From assembly GCA_016715195.1 (NCBI GenBank), contig JADKBB010000005.1, forward strand, positions 62,001 to 126,000: DNA of 64,000 bases, in the 5' to 3' direction. The notes beneath the pieces are model-generated. The model did no database searches and was not told the DNA's origin. It worked only from the letters and a program-made list of their open reading frames with translations. Positions 33,859 to 43,429 of the stretch are shown here, one piece after another. This DNA is from Candidatus Villigracilis proximus. GTDB taxonomy: Bacteria; Chloroflexota; Anaerolineae; Anaerolineales; Villigracilaceae. Every line of letters starts with the position of its first letter. The first letter of the stretch is position 1. Made by a program: the position numbers and the translations under genes.

Positions 33859-35121
33859 ATGACCCATCCGCTTAATCTTCTTTCTTCTTTGGATGGTCGC
33901 TACGCAGACTCAACCGCCCCTTTGAGCGGACACTTCTCCGAGTTCGCTTTTCTACGCGATCGGGTGCGCGTCGAACTCGACTTTTTAGCTGCTCTTTCCA
34001 AAATCGGCCTGATCCGCCCTTTGACATCTTCCGAGTCTGCGCAAATTGAATCCATCAAATCCAATTTCACCATCGCGGATGCAGAGTCGATTCAAGCCCA
34101 TGAGCGCAAGACTCGTCATGATGTGAAAGCCATCGAGTATTTCTTGCAGGATAAATTACAAGATTCGTCTCTCAAAGATCTGCTCCCGTGGATTCACTTT
34201 GGTCTGACCTCTGAAGACGTGAATAACATTGCGCAGGTCATTGCTTTGCGTGACTCACGTGATAATGTTCTTCTCCCGACTTTGAATGGGCTAATCACTT
34301 CGCTGGTTGAATTTGCAAAGCAAAACCGCGCGTTGCCCATGCTCGCCCGCACCCACGGACAATTTGCCGTGCCAACCACATTGGGAAAAGAATTCGCCAT
34401 TTATATTGCCCGCCTGAAAACCGCTCGTGACGAAATATCCGCGCACCGTTTTGAAGCCAAGTTGACCGGCGCGGTGGGCAACCTCAATGCATTACAGGCT
34501 TCCATGCCGCAAGTGGACTGGCTGACTTTTGGCAAAGAATTCATTGCCAGTTATGATCTTGTATCGAACCCGATCACGACTCAAATTTTGCCTTACGATA
34601 ACTGGATCCGTTATTTTGACGCGCTGCGATTGACCAATTCCATTTTGATCGATTTTTCTCAGGATGTTTGGCGTTATATCAGCGATGGGATTCTCAAACA
34701 GGCGGTGGTTCAAGGTGAAGTCGGTTCTTCGACCATGCCGCAGAAAGTGAACCCGATTGACTTTGAAAATGCAGAAGGTAATCTTGGTGTTGCCAATGCG
34801 CTATTTACACATTACGCCCAAAAATTGACCGTTTCAAGATTACAGCGTGACCTATCTGATTCAACTGTCCGCCGTACGTTTGGGACGGCGCTTGGGCATA
34901 CGCTGGTGGCGTGGCTCAACTTGCAGCGCGGCATGAAGCGCATCGCCGCGGACGAGGTGAAGATCAAAGCCGAGTTGAATGCTCATTGGGAAGTCATCGC
35001 TGAATACAGCCCATCCAATTTTGGACGGGCTGTTTTGTTTTATTTGATGCCGACCAGTTCAACATCAAATATCAGAGTCGCGTTTGGGGGAATGACTCCG
35101 CCTGCGCCGCTTTCACCGTAG
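33859..35121 (+). pseudogene. purB: Adenylosuccinate lyase PurB, C-terminus missing
   Basis: Cleaves SAICAR and adenylosuccinate. Reads MTHPLNLLSSLDGRYADSTA, HDVKAIEYFLQD, HFGLTSEDVNNIAQV, ARTHGQFAVPTTLGKEF and the catalytic loop GSSTMPQKVNPIDFENAEGN. The E. coli-type family continues past NAHWEVIAE for about 70 more residues. Here homology stops at about 35004 and the frame runs directly into a terminator hairpin, then across the opposite-strand FKBP gene to 35121. The last 37 codons are not PurB. A deletion or misjoin at 35004 removed the C-terminal helices. Confidence 0.88.
35006..35044 (+). terminator. Terminator of the purine operon
   Basis: Stem ACAGCCC-TCC with GGA-GGGCTGT (one mismatch), loop AATTTT, tail TTTTGTTTTATTT. 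Overlaps the stop codon of the convergent FKBP gene and lies inside the read-through end of purB. Confidence 0.8.
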
Positions 35122-35375
35122 GCCAGTTGCGGCGGGATGGTGAGGGTGGCTTTGCCGCCGACTTTCATCAGGGCGATGCCTTCGTCCCAGCCGCGGATGA
35201 CACGGCCTTTGCCAAGCGGAAATTCGAGCGGTTCGCCGCGGCTGACGGAGCTGTCAAAGACTTTGCCATCGGGGAATTTGCCTGTGTAATGCACGCGCAC
35301 GGTGTCGCCGGCTTTGGCTTGTGCGCCAGTGCCAGCCAGAACTTCTACGTATTCCAATCCACTTGCTGTTTTCAT
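35040..35375 (-). CDS. FKBP-type peptidyl-prolyl isomerase
   Basis: 111 residues, single FKBP domain without signal peptide. GDTVRVHYTGKFPDGKVFDSS, FPLGKGRVIRGWDEGIALM and YGESGAGGVIPPNATLIFDVEL contain the aromatic active-site residues. Cytoplasmic folding helper. Ribosome site AAGGAGAT. Convergent with purB and overlapping its read-through tail. Confidence 0.95.
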   Translation of the reverse strand: MKTASGLEYVEVLAGTGAQAKAGDTVRVHYTGKFPDGKVFDSSVSRGEPLEFPLGKGRVIRGWDEGIALMKVGGKATLTIPPQLAYGESGAGGVIPPNATLIFDVELVGIK

Positions 35376-35612
35376 TTTATCTCCTTGAGTTGACTATTAA
35401 TATCATCCACGTTTTTATGGAAGGCGTCTATTTTATCAGGTGAGCAGGGGAAAGCCAAAAGGGAGAATTTGTTCTTTGGGTAGAATCAACTGTCAGGGCG
35501 GAAGAACCGGTTGTAACTTCCGTCACAAATAAAAATGACATCCGTCCATGTTCAATAGATTGGGTTTCGGGAATAATAAGGTCAACCATATATAAATTAA
35601 TAGGTGAGCCTT
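35376..35612. promoter_or_regulatory. Divergent intergenic region; possible DtxR-type operator near 35580
   Basis: No gene in these 237 bases. GGTCAACC at 35580-35587 is a short dyad 26 bases before the regulator's start, next to a TATATAAAT stretch. By position it could be the autoregulatory site of the DtxR-like protein, but the match to known boxes is weak. A hairpin with AACCGGTT lies near 35501-35518. Confidence 0.25.
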
Positions 35613-36293
35613 ATGATTGCGCAGCACTTAAGTGAAAGTACGGAAATGTATCTCAAAGCGATGGCTGAATTAAGCGATCACGATAATGTGGTGGCTATTG
35701 CGCGTCTTGCAGAGCGTTTAAGCGTGACAGCCGTTTCTGCCAATGAAATGATGCGGCGTTTGGGTGAGCAGGGACTGGTGACACATACGCCATACAAAGG
35801 CGTGGCGTTGACTGTGAAGGGGCGCGAGGTGGCGTGCAATGTAGTGCGCCGTCAGCGATTGTGGGAATGTTTTTTATACGATCATTTGAAGATCGAGTGG
35901 TCGCAGTTGTATGAATTGGCTTGTTCGCTTGAACATGCCACCGCGCCAGAAGTGACCGAGGCTTTGGATTTGTTTTTGGGGCATCCGAAGACTTGTCCGC
36001 GTGGAAATCCGATTCCGGATGCGGATGGTTTGTTCGTGCCTTTGAGTGGAATTCCATTGAGCGAGGTTGAAGTGGGGAAGACGGTGCGTGTATTGGCAGT
36101 GAATGCCACTGCCAAGGATGTATTGAAATATTTATTTGAACGAAATCTTTTACCGGGGCACGAAGTGAAGGTTATCGAAGCCGCACCGCTTCAAGGTCCG
36201 CTGACATTGCGCCTGGATGGAAAAAACAAAGATGTGGCGCTTGGGCTGTCACTGGCTGAGTTTGTGGTTGTGGAAGAAAATTCAAATCAATGA
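35613..36293 (+). CDS. DtxR/MntR-family metal-dependent regulator
   Basis: 226 residues from ATG 35613 (AGGTGA seven bases before; a GTG at 35604 is less likely). N-terminal winged helix (STEMYLKAMAEL, IARLAERLSVTAVSANEMMRRLGEQGLV), dimer/metal domain (CNVVRRQRLWECFLYDHL, ELACSLEHATAPEVTEALDLFLGHPKTCPRGNPIP) and a C-terminal SH3-like FeoA domain (VNATAKDVLKYLFERNLLPGHEVKV). Represses iron or manganese genes when metal is bound. Immediately upstream of feoA, so it very likely controls Feo. Confidence 0.93.
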   Translation: MIAQHLSESTEMYLKAMAELSDHDNVVAIARLAERLSVTAVSANEMMRRLGEQGLVTHTPYKGVALTVKGREVACNVVRRQRLWECFLYDHLKIEWSQLYELACSLEHATAPEVTEALDLFLGHPKTCPRGNPIPDADGLFVPLSGIPLSEVEVGKTVRVLAVNATAKDVLKYLFERNLLPGHEVKVIEAAPLQGPLTLRLDGKNKDVALGLSLAEFVVVEENSNQ

Positions 36294-36305
36294 GGAAACA
36301 TCGAA

Positions 36306-36557
36306 ATGCCTGAATCAATTCAATTACATTTATTACGACCCGGTCAACGCGGAACGATCACACGCATCAATGGCGAGAGTGCCTTGCGTCGTCGATTTGC
36401 AGAGATGGGAATTGTCAAAGGCGAAACGATTTTGATCGAACGTAACGCGCCGATGGGTGACCCCGTGGAATATTTCATCAAGGGCTATCATCTTGCACTG
36501 CGTAAGGAAGAATCTGCAAACATTGAAGTGACTTTGATCGGGAGTGAAAATGGCTGA
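36306..36557 (+). CDS. feoA: FeoA, ferrous iron transport accessory protein
   Basis: 83 residues, SH3-like fold: LLRPGQRGTITRINGESALRRRFAEMG and DPVEYFIKGYHLALRKEESANIEV. Cytoplasmic partner of FeoB. Overlaps the feoB GTPase gene by eight bases; AGGAAAC before the start. Confidence 0.93.
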   Translation: MPESIQLHLLRPGQRGTITRINGESALRRRFAEMGIVKGETILIERNAPMGDPVEYFIKGYHLALRKEESANIEVTLIGSENG

Positions 36558-37050
36558 TCTGACGATCGCGTTGGCGGGTAACCCAAATGCCGGCAAGACA
36601 ACCATCTTCAATGTGTTGACGGGTTTGCATCAGCACACAGGCAACTGGCCCGGCAAGACTGTTGAAAAAAAAGAAGGCGAAGTTTTGCACGGTGAGATGA
36701 AGATCAACATCGTGGATCTTCCCGGCACATACAGCCTGACGGCTTATTCACCCGAGGAAATTATTGCACGTGATTACATCATTGAAGAACGCCCCGATGT
36801 GGTCATCAATGTAATTGACGCCACCAATCTTGAACGCAATTTATATTTAACCGTTCAAATTTTGGAGTTGGATGTTCCCGTGGTGCTGGCGCTAAACATG
36901 ACCGATGATCTAAAGAAGAACGGGGCGAAGATCAACCTCGATCAACTCTCGCAATTGCTTGGCAATATTCCCATCGTATCCACCACGGCAAATCAGGGAA
37001 AAGGGATCTCTGAATTGATCGAAAAAGCTGTTCGCGCAGCACAAAAATAA
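36550..37050 (+). CDS. feoB: FeoB GTPase domain as a separate protein
   Basis: 166 residues: G1 AGNPNAGKTTIFN, switch region HQHTGNWPGKTVEKKEG, G3 VDLPGTYSLTAYSPEE, G4 ALNMTDD and G5 STTANQGKG. This is the G-protein part of FeoB without any membrane helix. It stops at a TAA, and the membrane part starts 11 bases later with its own AGGAAG site, so the split looks genuine rather than a frameshift. Start at ATG 36550 with GGGAG upstream; a GTG at 36544 is possible. Confidence 0.92.
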   Translation: MADLTIALAGNPNAGKTTIFNVLTGLHQHTGNWPGKTVEKKEGEVLHGEMKINIVDLPGTYSLTAYSPEEIIARDYIIEERPDVVINVIDATNLERNLYLTVQILELDVPVVLALNMTDDLKKNGAKINLDQLSQLLGNIPIVSTTANQGKGISELIEKAVRAAQK

Positions 37051-37061
37051 CAGGAAGTCAC

Positions 37062-38750
37062 ATGACCACATCATCCATGCAATCTTTATTTCGCCTTGAT
37101 TACGGCGGCAAAATGGAACGCGCCATTGAGCGTATGCTCGCCGCGTTTGAAGAAAATAAATTTGATACGGGCCGTTATCCACGGCGCTGGCTGGCGATCA
37201 AATTACTTGAAGGCGATGCCGATATTTTGAGTCGGGTACAGTCCATGCAGGGCGGCGCGCAGATCATTGCGCTTGCACAGCAAAATGCCGAACACTTAAA
37301 GTCAATGCTGGGCGATGAAGTGGATCTGCTGACCGCCGACCGCCGCTACGGTTACATCAACGGTATCGTGCGTCAGTCGCTTCAACGTCCGCTTATGGAT
37401 CGCATCACACTTACAGATCGCATCGACGATATTGTCACGCATAAATGGCTTGGTTTGCCTTTCTTCTTCATGATCATGTATGTGATCTTTAGACTCGTAA
37501 TTGACGTTTCTGCCCCGTTTTTAGATTGGACCGACGCTGTGATCAACGGTCCCATCGCGCATCTTTTCTCGTTCATTCTTAATCTGATAACTGCTCCCGC
37601 GTGGATACATTCTCTCGTCATTGACGGAATCGTCGCGGGCGTGGGCGGTGTGCTGGTCTTTGTCCCCGGGCTGTTGATCTTATATTTTTTCCTCGCCCTG
37701 CTCGAAGACTCGGGTTACATGTCTCGTGCTGCTTTCGTCATGGATCGTTTTATGCGTGTGGTTGGTTTGCATGGCAAATCATTTATCCCGATGATTCTCG
37801 GTTTCGGCTGCGCTGTCCCTGCCATTTATGCCACGCGGACAATCGCCAGCCGCCGCGATCGTGTGTTGACTGCGCTGCTCGTTCCGCTGATGTCATGTTC
37901 GGCGCGGCTGCCAGTGTATGTTGTCTTTGGGCTGGCATTTTTCGGCGCGCGCGCAGGGACTGTCATCTGGGCCATGTATGCGCTTGGAATTATTGTCGCC
38001 ATGCTGGCCGGGATGGTCTTCACTCGCACAATTCTCAAACCCGATGCCTCATCCGCATTTGTGTTGGAACTGCCGCCGTATCGTCAGCCTGCGTTGAAGA
38101 GTGTGTTGATCCACATGTGGGAGAACACCCGTGAATTTGTCCGCAAGGCTGGGACGACGATCCTGTTTGCTTCGCTTGTGATGTGGCTGCTGCTCAACAT
38201 GCCGTGGGGTGTGACCAATCAACGTGACTCGTATTTTGGAAAAGTTAGCGGGATGATCGCGCCGGTCTTCGCTCCGCTGGGATTTGGCAACTGGCAGACC
38301 AGTGGCGCACTGGTGACAGGTTTTATGGCAAAAGAGATCGTTGTCAGCACCATGAGTCAGGTTTATCTAAGCGGAGAAGATGCGGTAACTTCTGAGCCGC
38401 TTACTTTTGGTGAGGAAATGACCGGAACGGGAAAAGGATTTATTACCGCATCAATTGATTCAGGGAAAATTCTGCTAAGCATCCTGCCAGGTGTGGATTT
38501 AATCCCCGCTGATGAAGCGGCAGATGATACCGCTTTGAGCCATGCCTTGCAGGGACAATTTACGCCATTGAGCGCCATGTCTATGCTGGTATTTGTTTTG
38601 TTGTACGTGCCGTGTGCGGCCACGTTGGGCGCGATCAAACACGAATTTGGGACTTCATGGGCTGTTATCTCCGCTGTTTATCAAACATCAGTAGCCTGGA
38701 TTGTTGCCCTTATTGTTTATCAAGGTGGAATGTTGTTGGGGTTTGGGTAG
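37062..38750 (+). CDS. feoB: FeoB membrane permease part
   Basis: 562 residues. Residues 1-125 are the helical linker (GDI-like) region of FeoB. From HKWLGLPFFFMIMYVIFRL on there are about eight or more helices, with two Gate motifs (EDSGYMSRAAFVMDRFMR, GFGCAVPAIYATRTI, LMSCSARLPVYVVF; later FMAKEIVVSTMSQVY). Carries ferrous iron across the inner membrane. Begins MTTSSMQSLFRLDYGGK with AGGAAG eight bases before. Must pair with the separate GTPase encoded just upstream. Confidence 0.93.
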   Translation: MTTSSMQSLFRLDYGGKMERAIERMLAAFEENKFDTGRYPRRWLAIKLLEGDADILSRVQSMQGGAQIIALAQQNAEHLKSMLGDEVDLLTADRRYGYINGIVRQSLQRPLMDRITLTDRIDDIVTHKWLGLPFFFMIMYVIFRLVIDVSAPFLDWTDAVINGPIAHLFSFILNLITAPAWIHSLVIDGIVAGVGGVLVFVPGLLILYFFLALLEDSGYMSRAAFVMDRFMRVVGLHGKSFIPMILGFGCAVPAIYATRTIASRRDRVLTALLVPLMSCSARLPVYVVFGLAFFGARAGTVIWAMYALGIIVAMLAGMVFTRTILKPDASSAFVLELPPYRQPALKSVLIHMWENTREFVRKAGTTILFASLVMWLLLNMPWGVTNQRDSYFGKVSGMIAPVFAPLGFGNWQTSGALVTGFMAKEIVVSTMSQVYLSGEDAVTSEPLTFGEEMTGTGKGFITASIDSGKILLSILPGVDLIPADEAADDTALSHALQGQFTPLSAMSMLVFVLLYVPCAATLGAIKHEFGTSWAVISAVYQTSVAWIVALIVYQGGMLLGFG

Positions 38751-38757
38751 GAAGATC

Positions 38758-39000
38758 ATGCTGAAACAATTAGTGGATCTGCTTGAAAATAAAGAAAATG
38801 GATTAAGCCTGTCTGAGATCAGCCGTGCCATGAAGGCTCAGCCCTCGGCAGTCTTATCCATGATCGATTTATTGGTTCAAAAAGGGAAGCTGATAGAGAT
38901 CGGCCCCGACGGAAAATGCTGCACAACCTGCGGCGCACAGTCAGATTGTAATTTGCTTGCTGCGCGCGGAAAACGCTATATGGTTAAGCCACAGAATTAA
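38758..39000 (+). CDS. feoC: FeoC-like winged-helix protein with Cys cluster
   Basis: 80 residues from ATG 38758 (AGGAAG before). A winged-helix N-terminal half (LVDLLENKENGLSLSEISRAM, VLSMIDLLVQKGKLIEI) is followed by CCTTCGAQSDC, a four-Cys cluster like the Fe-S-binding loop of FeoC. Possible iron or redox sensor for the Feo system. Last gene of the feo operon, seven bases after feoB. Confidence 0.85.
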   Translation: MLKQLVDLLENKENGLSLSEISRAMKAQPSAVLSMIDLLVQKGKLIEIGPDGKCCTTCGAQSDCNLLAARGKRYMVKPQN

Positions 39001-39029
39001 TGGGTACGGGTTGTTCCTGAAAATGAAAA

Positions 39030-42000
39030 TTACAGCCATTTTTCAAAAACAGCATGGATTGTTTCAATCATGGCGGGCTTGGTAATGAAATCGTCCATGC
39101 CGGCTTCCAGGCAGGTTTCACGATGTCCCGCCATGGCGCTGGCGGTATTGGCAATAATGATCGAGTGCTTCCCAGTTTTTGTTTCATGCTGACGGATAAT
39201 GCGCGTGGTACTCAAGCCATCAAGGTCTGGCATTCCAATATCCATCAGGGTTAAACAAAAATCGTGTGGACGAATGGTCAGCAATTCTATGGCATCCTTG
39301 CCGGAAGAAACTGCAAAAGAGGCCAACCCGAGTTTTCGCAGTTGGAAAATTAAGAGTGTACGATTGATCTCATCATCTTCAACGATCAATACTGGCTTTG
39401 AAACATTGAAAGTAGGGGACGGATTGGACGAGGCGGAAACCGCTTTTTTTATTTGAGGAGCGCCGAGTGGTTTATGCCCGAGCGGCAGTGAAAACCAAAA
39501 GGTGGAACCCCGTCCTTCCACTGATTCAAATCCGATCTCACCATTCATCAACTCCACAAGCCGGCGTGAAATGGCCAACCCCAGCCCGGTCCCGCCGTGT
39601 TTGCGCGTCATGCTTTCGTTTGCCTGAGTGAACGATTCAAATAATTGTGGTTGCAGCCATTCAGGAATTCCAATCCCTGTGTCTTGCACAGAGAATGTGA
39701 CTACGTGTGCGATCCCCTGAATCATGGTGCCGTTAATCTGTAGTGAGATAAGACCTCTTTCAGTGAATTTCAATGCATTCCCCACGAGATTGATGAGCAC
39801 CTGACGGATACGGCCCGCATCTCCAAACAAAGTTTGAGGAAGATGTTCGTCCATTTGCACCTCAAGCAGCAGACCTTTTTCTGCGGCCAGAGGTGTGAAC
39901 ATGTCCACGATCTCTTGTGTGAGTTTCTGCACTTCAAATGCTTCGGGATGCAGCACCAGTTTGCCAGCTTCGATCTTTGAGAAATCCAAAATATCATTGA
40001 TGATTGCCAGTAATGCCTGAGCGGAACTTCCCACAATGCCGGCGAATTCCCGTTGTTCCTCGGTCAGTTCGCTTTCCATTAATATTTCATTCATGCCAAT
40101 GATCGCATTCATCGGTGTGCGTATTTCATGGCTCATGGTTGCAAGGAAGCCGCTCTTAACGCGCGATGCTTCCAGTGCGCGGTCACGGGCAATGGCGAGT
40201 TCCCGGTTGTTTTGCGCAATTTCACTGGCGTATTCCTCCAGTTGATGCGTGGATTCAAGGCGCTCCAGTTCTGTCCCAACCCATTGCGACATTAGTTTGA
40301 GAAACTCTTTATCCGCTGGGGTAAATTTTCTGATTCGCGGTTTTGCGCTTGAAAAATTTAATGTGCCGTAAATCCGTCTGTTGACCGTGACGGGGACCCC
40401 AATATACGCTTCAAGATGTGTCCGTTGAAAACATGGGTGAGTTTCCCATGCACTCATTGTGGCCTGTTCAAAACCGGTTGGCTCATCAAATTGCATGGTC
40501 TTTGAGCAATAGGTCTCCCCCAGATCATATACAGTTCCAGGAAAAACTTGCTCGCTGGGAGTTTCAACCGCGATGATCGTGTAAATCTCATCCACAATAT
40601 TGGAAAGAATACCGGTTTCGAGTCCGAAACGTTCTGCTCCCATCTTTAATAGCTTGCTGATCTTTTTGTAAAAATGTTCCTGTGATGACGAAATAATATA
40701 AAGCGCCCGCATGGATTCTTCGCTCTGACGGATGGCGGCTTCCATGGCAAGGCGTTCGGTCAAATCGGTGATGACAGTTATCGTTCCACCGAATTTTCCT
40801 TCCATCATGCGTGGAACACCGGTGATCAGTGCAAATAATTCCCTGCCGCTTGCATGGCGCAATCTGATTTCGTACGATGTCCGCTCTCCCTTTTCCCGTT
40901 TGCTCCTGGCATCACGTATGGTTTCGTGGTCTTCTAAAAAGGTAATATCAAACGGAGTCTTGCCAATGAGTTCCTCGGGCTGGTAGCCGAGCATGCGCCC
41001 GTAAGCCGGATTTATATATTCAAATTCATTGCTGGCATTGGTAACGGCGATTCCCTGTCCCATGGTCTGGGTGAGTGTATAAGCAAAATCGCGCTGAGTT
41101 TTTAATTCGATGTCAATGGATTTTAGGTCTGTGATGTCTGTGCCGATCCCGATCAATAGATCGCGCGGCCCTTTTGCATCGGCAAGCATCAACCAGCGCC
41201 ATGAACCATCCTTGTGCATAATTCGATGTTCATAAGGCCTGTTGTCTACAACTATTTCGCCGCGCGCCGCTTTACTGACGTAATTCTGCTCGGCTTTGAT
41301 ATCTCCGCCCGATATTCGTTCGATCTCCCACCAGCCGCCACCTAAAACTTCATCGGTTTCATATCCAAGAATATCCTTCACAGACTGACTGATGTAAATT
41401 ACCTCGCCGTTTCCGTTGGCAACCAACACCAGATTTCCAATCGATTTTAATATCTGATCTGATAGTTCGAGTTCGTTGGTGGCCTTTTCGCGCTCTGTAA
41501 TATCCAAAGCATAAATATTGATATATGACATATCCATGACCGGTATAAATACAAATGAATATGATCGACTTTCGTACCGGTAAATGATATCTATTTGGCG
41601 GGCGGATTTAAACGCCTGGCTTGCTGCTTCCATCCATTCAGGCGGAGCAGACTCCGCGTTTGCCTGTCCGGCGGTCTCAAGCAGTTTTTTTCCTTCGGCA
41701 TTGGTAAACAAAACCCTGCCATCAAGGTGAATGCGAATTATCGGGTTTGGATTCTCCTGCGGGAATAATGCCATGGAGCGCAGCAGGGCTTCTGCATTAT
41801 TTTTTACGGCGCGGTCACGCACAATTGCGATAAGCAGGGTTCTGTCTTCCAGGTCTCCGCGGCCAATGGCGATTTCCGCTGAAAACTCGCTGCCGTCCTT
41901 TTTCATTGCACGCAGATCATGAAATTCACCCATCTTTCGTGCGCTTTCGCCTGAGTCGAGAAATTCCTTAAACAAATTAAAGTGGACGGCGCGGAAACGT

Positions 42001-42158
42001 TCAGGTAACAAGTCAGATACTTGCTTTTTATTTACTTCCTCTTTTGAATACCCAAACAATCGGCAGGCTTCGTCATTGGCATCAACGATCATACCGTCTG
42101 GTTGAATAAGAAGGATGCCATCAGGACTTTGAGAGAGAAAGAATTCGTGTAATTTCAT
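39030..42158 (-). CDS. Hybrid sensor histidine kinase (four PAS, GAF, HisKA, HATPase, receiver)
   Basis: 1042 residues, no clear membrane helices, so likely cytoplasmic. PAS 1 (about 10-115, SPDGILLIQPDGMIVDANDEA), a weaker PAS 2 (about 125-220), PAS 3 (about 230-350) and PAS 4 (about 355-475, GIAVTNASNEFEYINPAYG). A GAF domain lies about 490-650, then a coiled coil. HisKA has phospho-His in LATMSHEIRTPMNAIIG, HATPase has GDAGRIRQVLINLVGNALKF and GIGIPEWLQ, and the C-terminal receiver (about 915-1040) has the Asp in LMDIGMPDLDG. Start at 42158 overlaps the flippase stop (ATGA). Signal unknown; linked to the polysaccharide genes. Confidence 0.93.
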   Translation of the reverse strand: MKLHEFFLSQSPDGILLIQPDGMIVDANDEACRLFGYSKEEVNKKQVSDLLPERFRAVHFNLFKEFLDSGESARKMGEFHDLRAMKKDGSEFSAEIAIGRGDLEDRTLLIAIVRDRAVKNNAEALLRSMALFPQENPNPIIRIHLDGRVLFTNAEGKKLLETAGQANAESAPPEWMEAASQAFKSARQIDIIYRYESRSYSFVFIPVMDMSYINIYALDITEREKATNELELSDQILKSIGNLVLVANGNGEVIYISQSVKDILGYETDEVLGGGWWEIERISGGDIKAEQNYVSKAARGEIVVDNRPYEHRIMHKDGSWRWLMLADAKGPRDLLIGIGTDITDLKSIDIELKTQRDFAYTLTQTMGQGIAVTNASNEFEYINPAYGRMLGYQPEELIGKTPFDITFLEDHETIRDARSKREKGERTSYEIRLRHASGRELFALITGVPRMMEGKFGGTITVITDLTERLAMEAAIRQSEESMRALYIISSSQEHFYKKISKLLKMGAERFGLETGILSNIVDEIYTIIAVETPSEQVFPGTVYDLGETYCSKTMQFDEPTGFEQATMSAWETHPCFQRTHLEAYIGVPVTVNRRIYGTLNFSSAKPRIRKFTPADKEFLKLMSQWVGTELERLESTHQLEEYASEIAQNNRELAIARDRALEASRVKSGFLATMSHEIRTPMNAIIGMNEILMESELTEEQREFAGIVGSSAQALLAIINDILDFSKIEAGKLVLHPEAFEVQKLTQEIVDMFTPLAAEKGLLLEVQMDEHLPQTLFGDAGRIRQVLINLVGNALKFTERGLISLQINGTMIQGIAHVVTFSVQDTGIGIPEWLQPQLFESFTQANESMTRKHGGTGLGLAISRRLVELMNGEIGFESVEGRGSTFWFSLPLGHKPLGAPQIKKAVSASSNPSPTFNVSKPVLIVEDDEINRTLLIFQLRKLGLASFAVSSGKDAIELLTIRPHDFCLTLMDIGMPDLDGLSTTRIIRQHETKTGKHSIIIANTASAMAGHRETCLEAGMDDFITKPAMIETIHAVFEKWL

Positions 42159-43429
42159 TTTGCAAAAGGATATTTCCAATTGGTTTTATGCATCAGGTCT
42201 CTGATGAGCAAGGTTACAAATAGTGCCGCCATGATGCTGACCTGCACCCAAACCACCTCGGCAAGTGTGCGATGGAAGAAGATGATTCCAAATACCTGTG
42301 CAACGCCAGCGGTGATTGCCAGCCCTGTTTCACGCCCCATGCCGAGTGACAGACGATAGTTGACGATGACATTGGCGAGCGCGTACAGGGTTGTGGCTAG
42401 CGCGTACACCCACAAAAGATTTGCGATGCCAAGATATTGTGTGCCGAATAAAAATCCAACAATGGCTTTCGGGAAGAAGAATGTAAGGATCACAACCGGC
42501 ACGGAAATCCCTGAGACTATGCCAATGGAGACCCAGAGCAGGTGACGATGCGGTTCGCCAAGTTTGTGTTTTCTGGCAACGATCGGGAACATGGTGGTCA
42601 CAACAGACCAGGTTGCAAAGAATACGATGCGGCCGATCAAGGCCAGGGCAGCGTATTGTCCGGCGGATTCTGAATCGTAGAATCTGCGTACGAGCAGGAT
42701 GTCGCTATTGTTGATCAGGATCTGTCCGATCTGCGAAACCATGACCGGCAGGGCGAACAATGCCACAGCGCCACGAATGTCCTTTTTGGGGAACCCGGTT
42801 TGAGGAAGTCCGATGCGGGCTGGCAGGGTGGAGATCCAGGTTGCGATGAAGGATAAGCTGATTCCGAGGACAGCGCCGTTGACCGAAAATCCCATCCATA
42901 CAAAAAATAAGCCGAACAATAGCCGCGACCACATTTCTGTCTGATAGGTGAGCGCGAGTGTGGTGAAACGGGTTTGGCCTTGCAATATACCGCGATTGAC
43001 ACCTTGCAGTAAACTGAATGGCAATGCCACGCCAAAGATCATGAATGGAGTAAAAGAGGATGTGTGAAAAATATTTTGAAGCAGGGGCGCGCCAAGTATA
43101 AAAAATAAAGCGAATACGATGCCAATGCCAATGCCCAGCCATGCAAGAAATTTTTGAATCTCAGCCAGATGTTTATTGTCATCTGCTGATGTATGGATTG
43201 CGGCGTAACGCGCGGCGGTCATTTGCAAAGGGACGGTAATAAATGTAACTACCAGTAGTAATGTGACGATCAATGAAATATCTGCGAACAGTGATGGTCC
43301 CAGCCAGCGCCCCATGATTAAGTTGTAAACATAATTGCCCGCGTTGACAATGGTCTGGCTGATCATGAGCAGCGCGCTTGCCGATGCGAGCGCACCAAAT
43401 TTGCTGCGCAATGTTTTTATATACTTCAT
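42155..43429 (-). CDS. Polysaccharide flippase (Wzx/MATE-like)
   Basis: 424 residues with 12 or more helices. N-terminal ALASASALLMISQTIVNAGNYVYNLIMGRWLGP is typical of polysaccharide biosynthesis (MOP-superfamily) exporters, as is the repeated helix pattern with NNSDILLVRRFYDSESAGQYAAL in the middle. Probably moves lipid-linked glycans across the membrane. Four-base overlaps with both the kinase gene and the receiver gene. Confidence 0.9.
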   Translation of the reverse strand: MKYIKTLRSKFGALASASALLMISQTIVNAGNYVYNLIMGRWLGPSLFADISLIVTLLLVVTFITVPLQMTAARYAAIHTSADDNKHLAEIQKFLAWLGIGIGIVFALFFILGAPLLQNIFHTSSFTPFMIFGVALPFSLLQGVNRGILQGQTRFTTLALTYQTEMWSRLLFGLFFVWMGFSVNGAVLGISLSFIATWISTLPARIGLPQTGFPKKDIRGAVALFALPVMVSQIGQILINNSDILLVRRFYDSESAGQYAALALIGRIVFFATWSVVTTMFPIVARKHKLGEPHRHLLWVSIGIVSGISVPVVILTFFFPKAIVGFLFGTQYLGIANLLWVYALATTLYALANVIVNYRLSLGMGRETGLAITAGVAQVFGIIFFHRTLAEVVWVQVSIMAALFVTLLIRDLMHKTNWKYPFAK

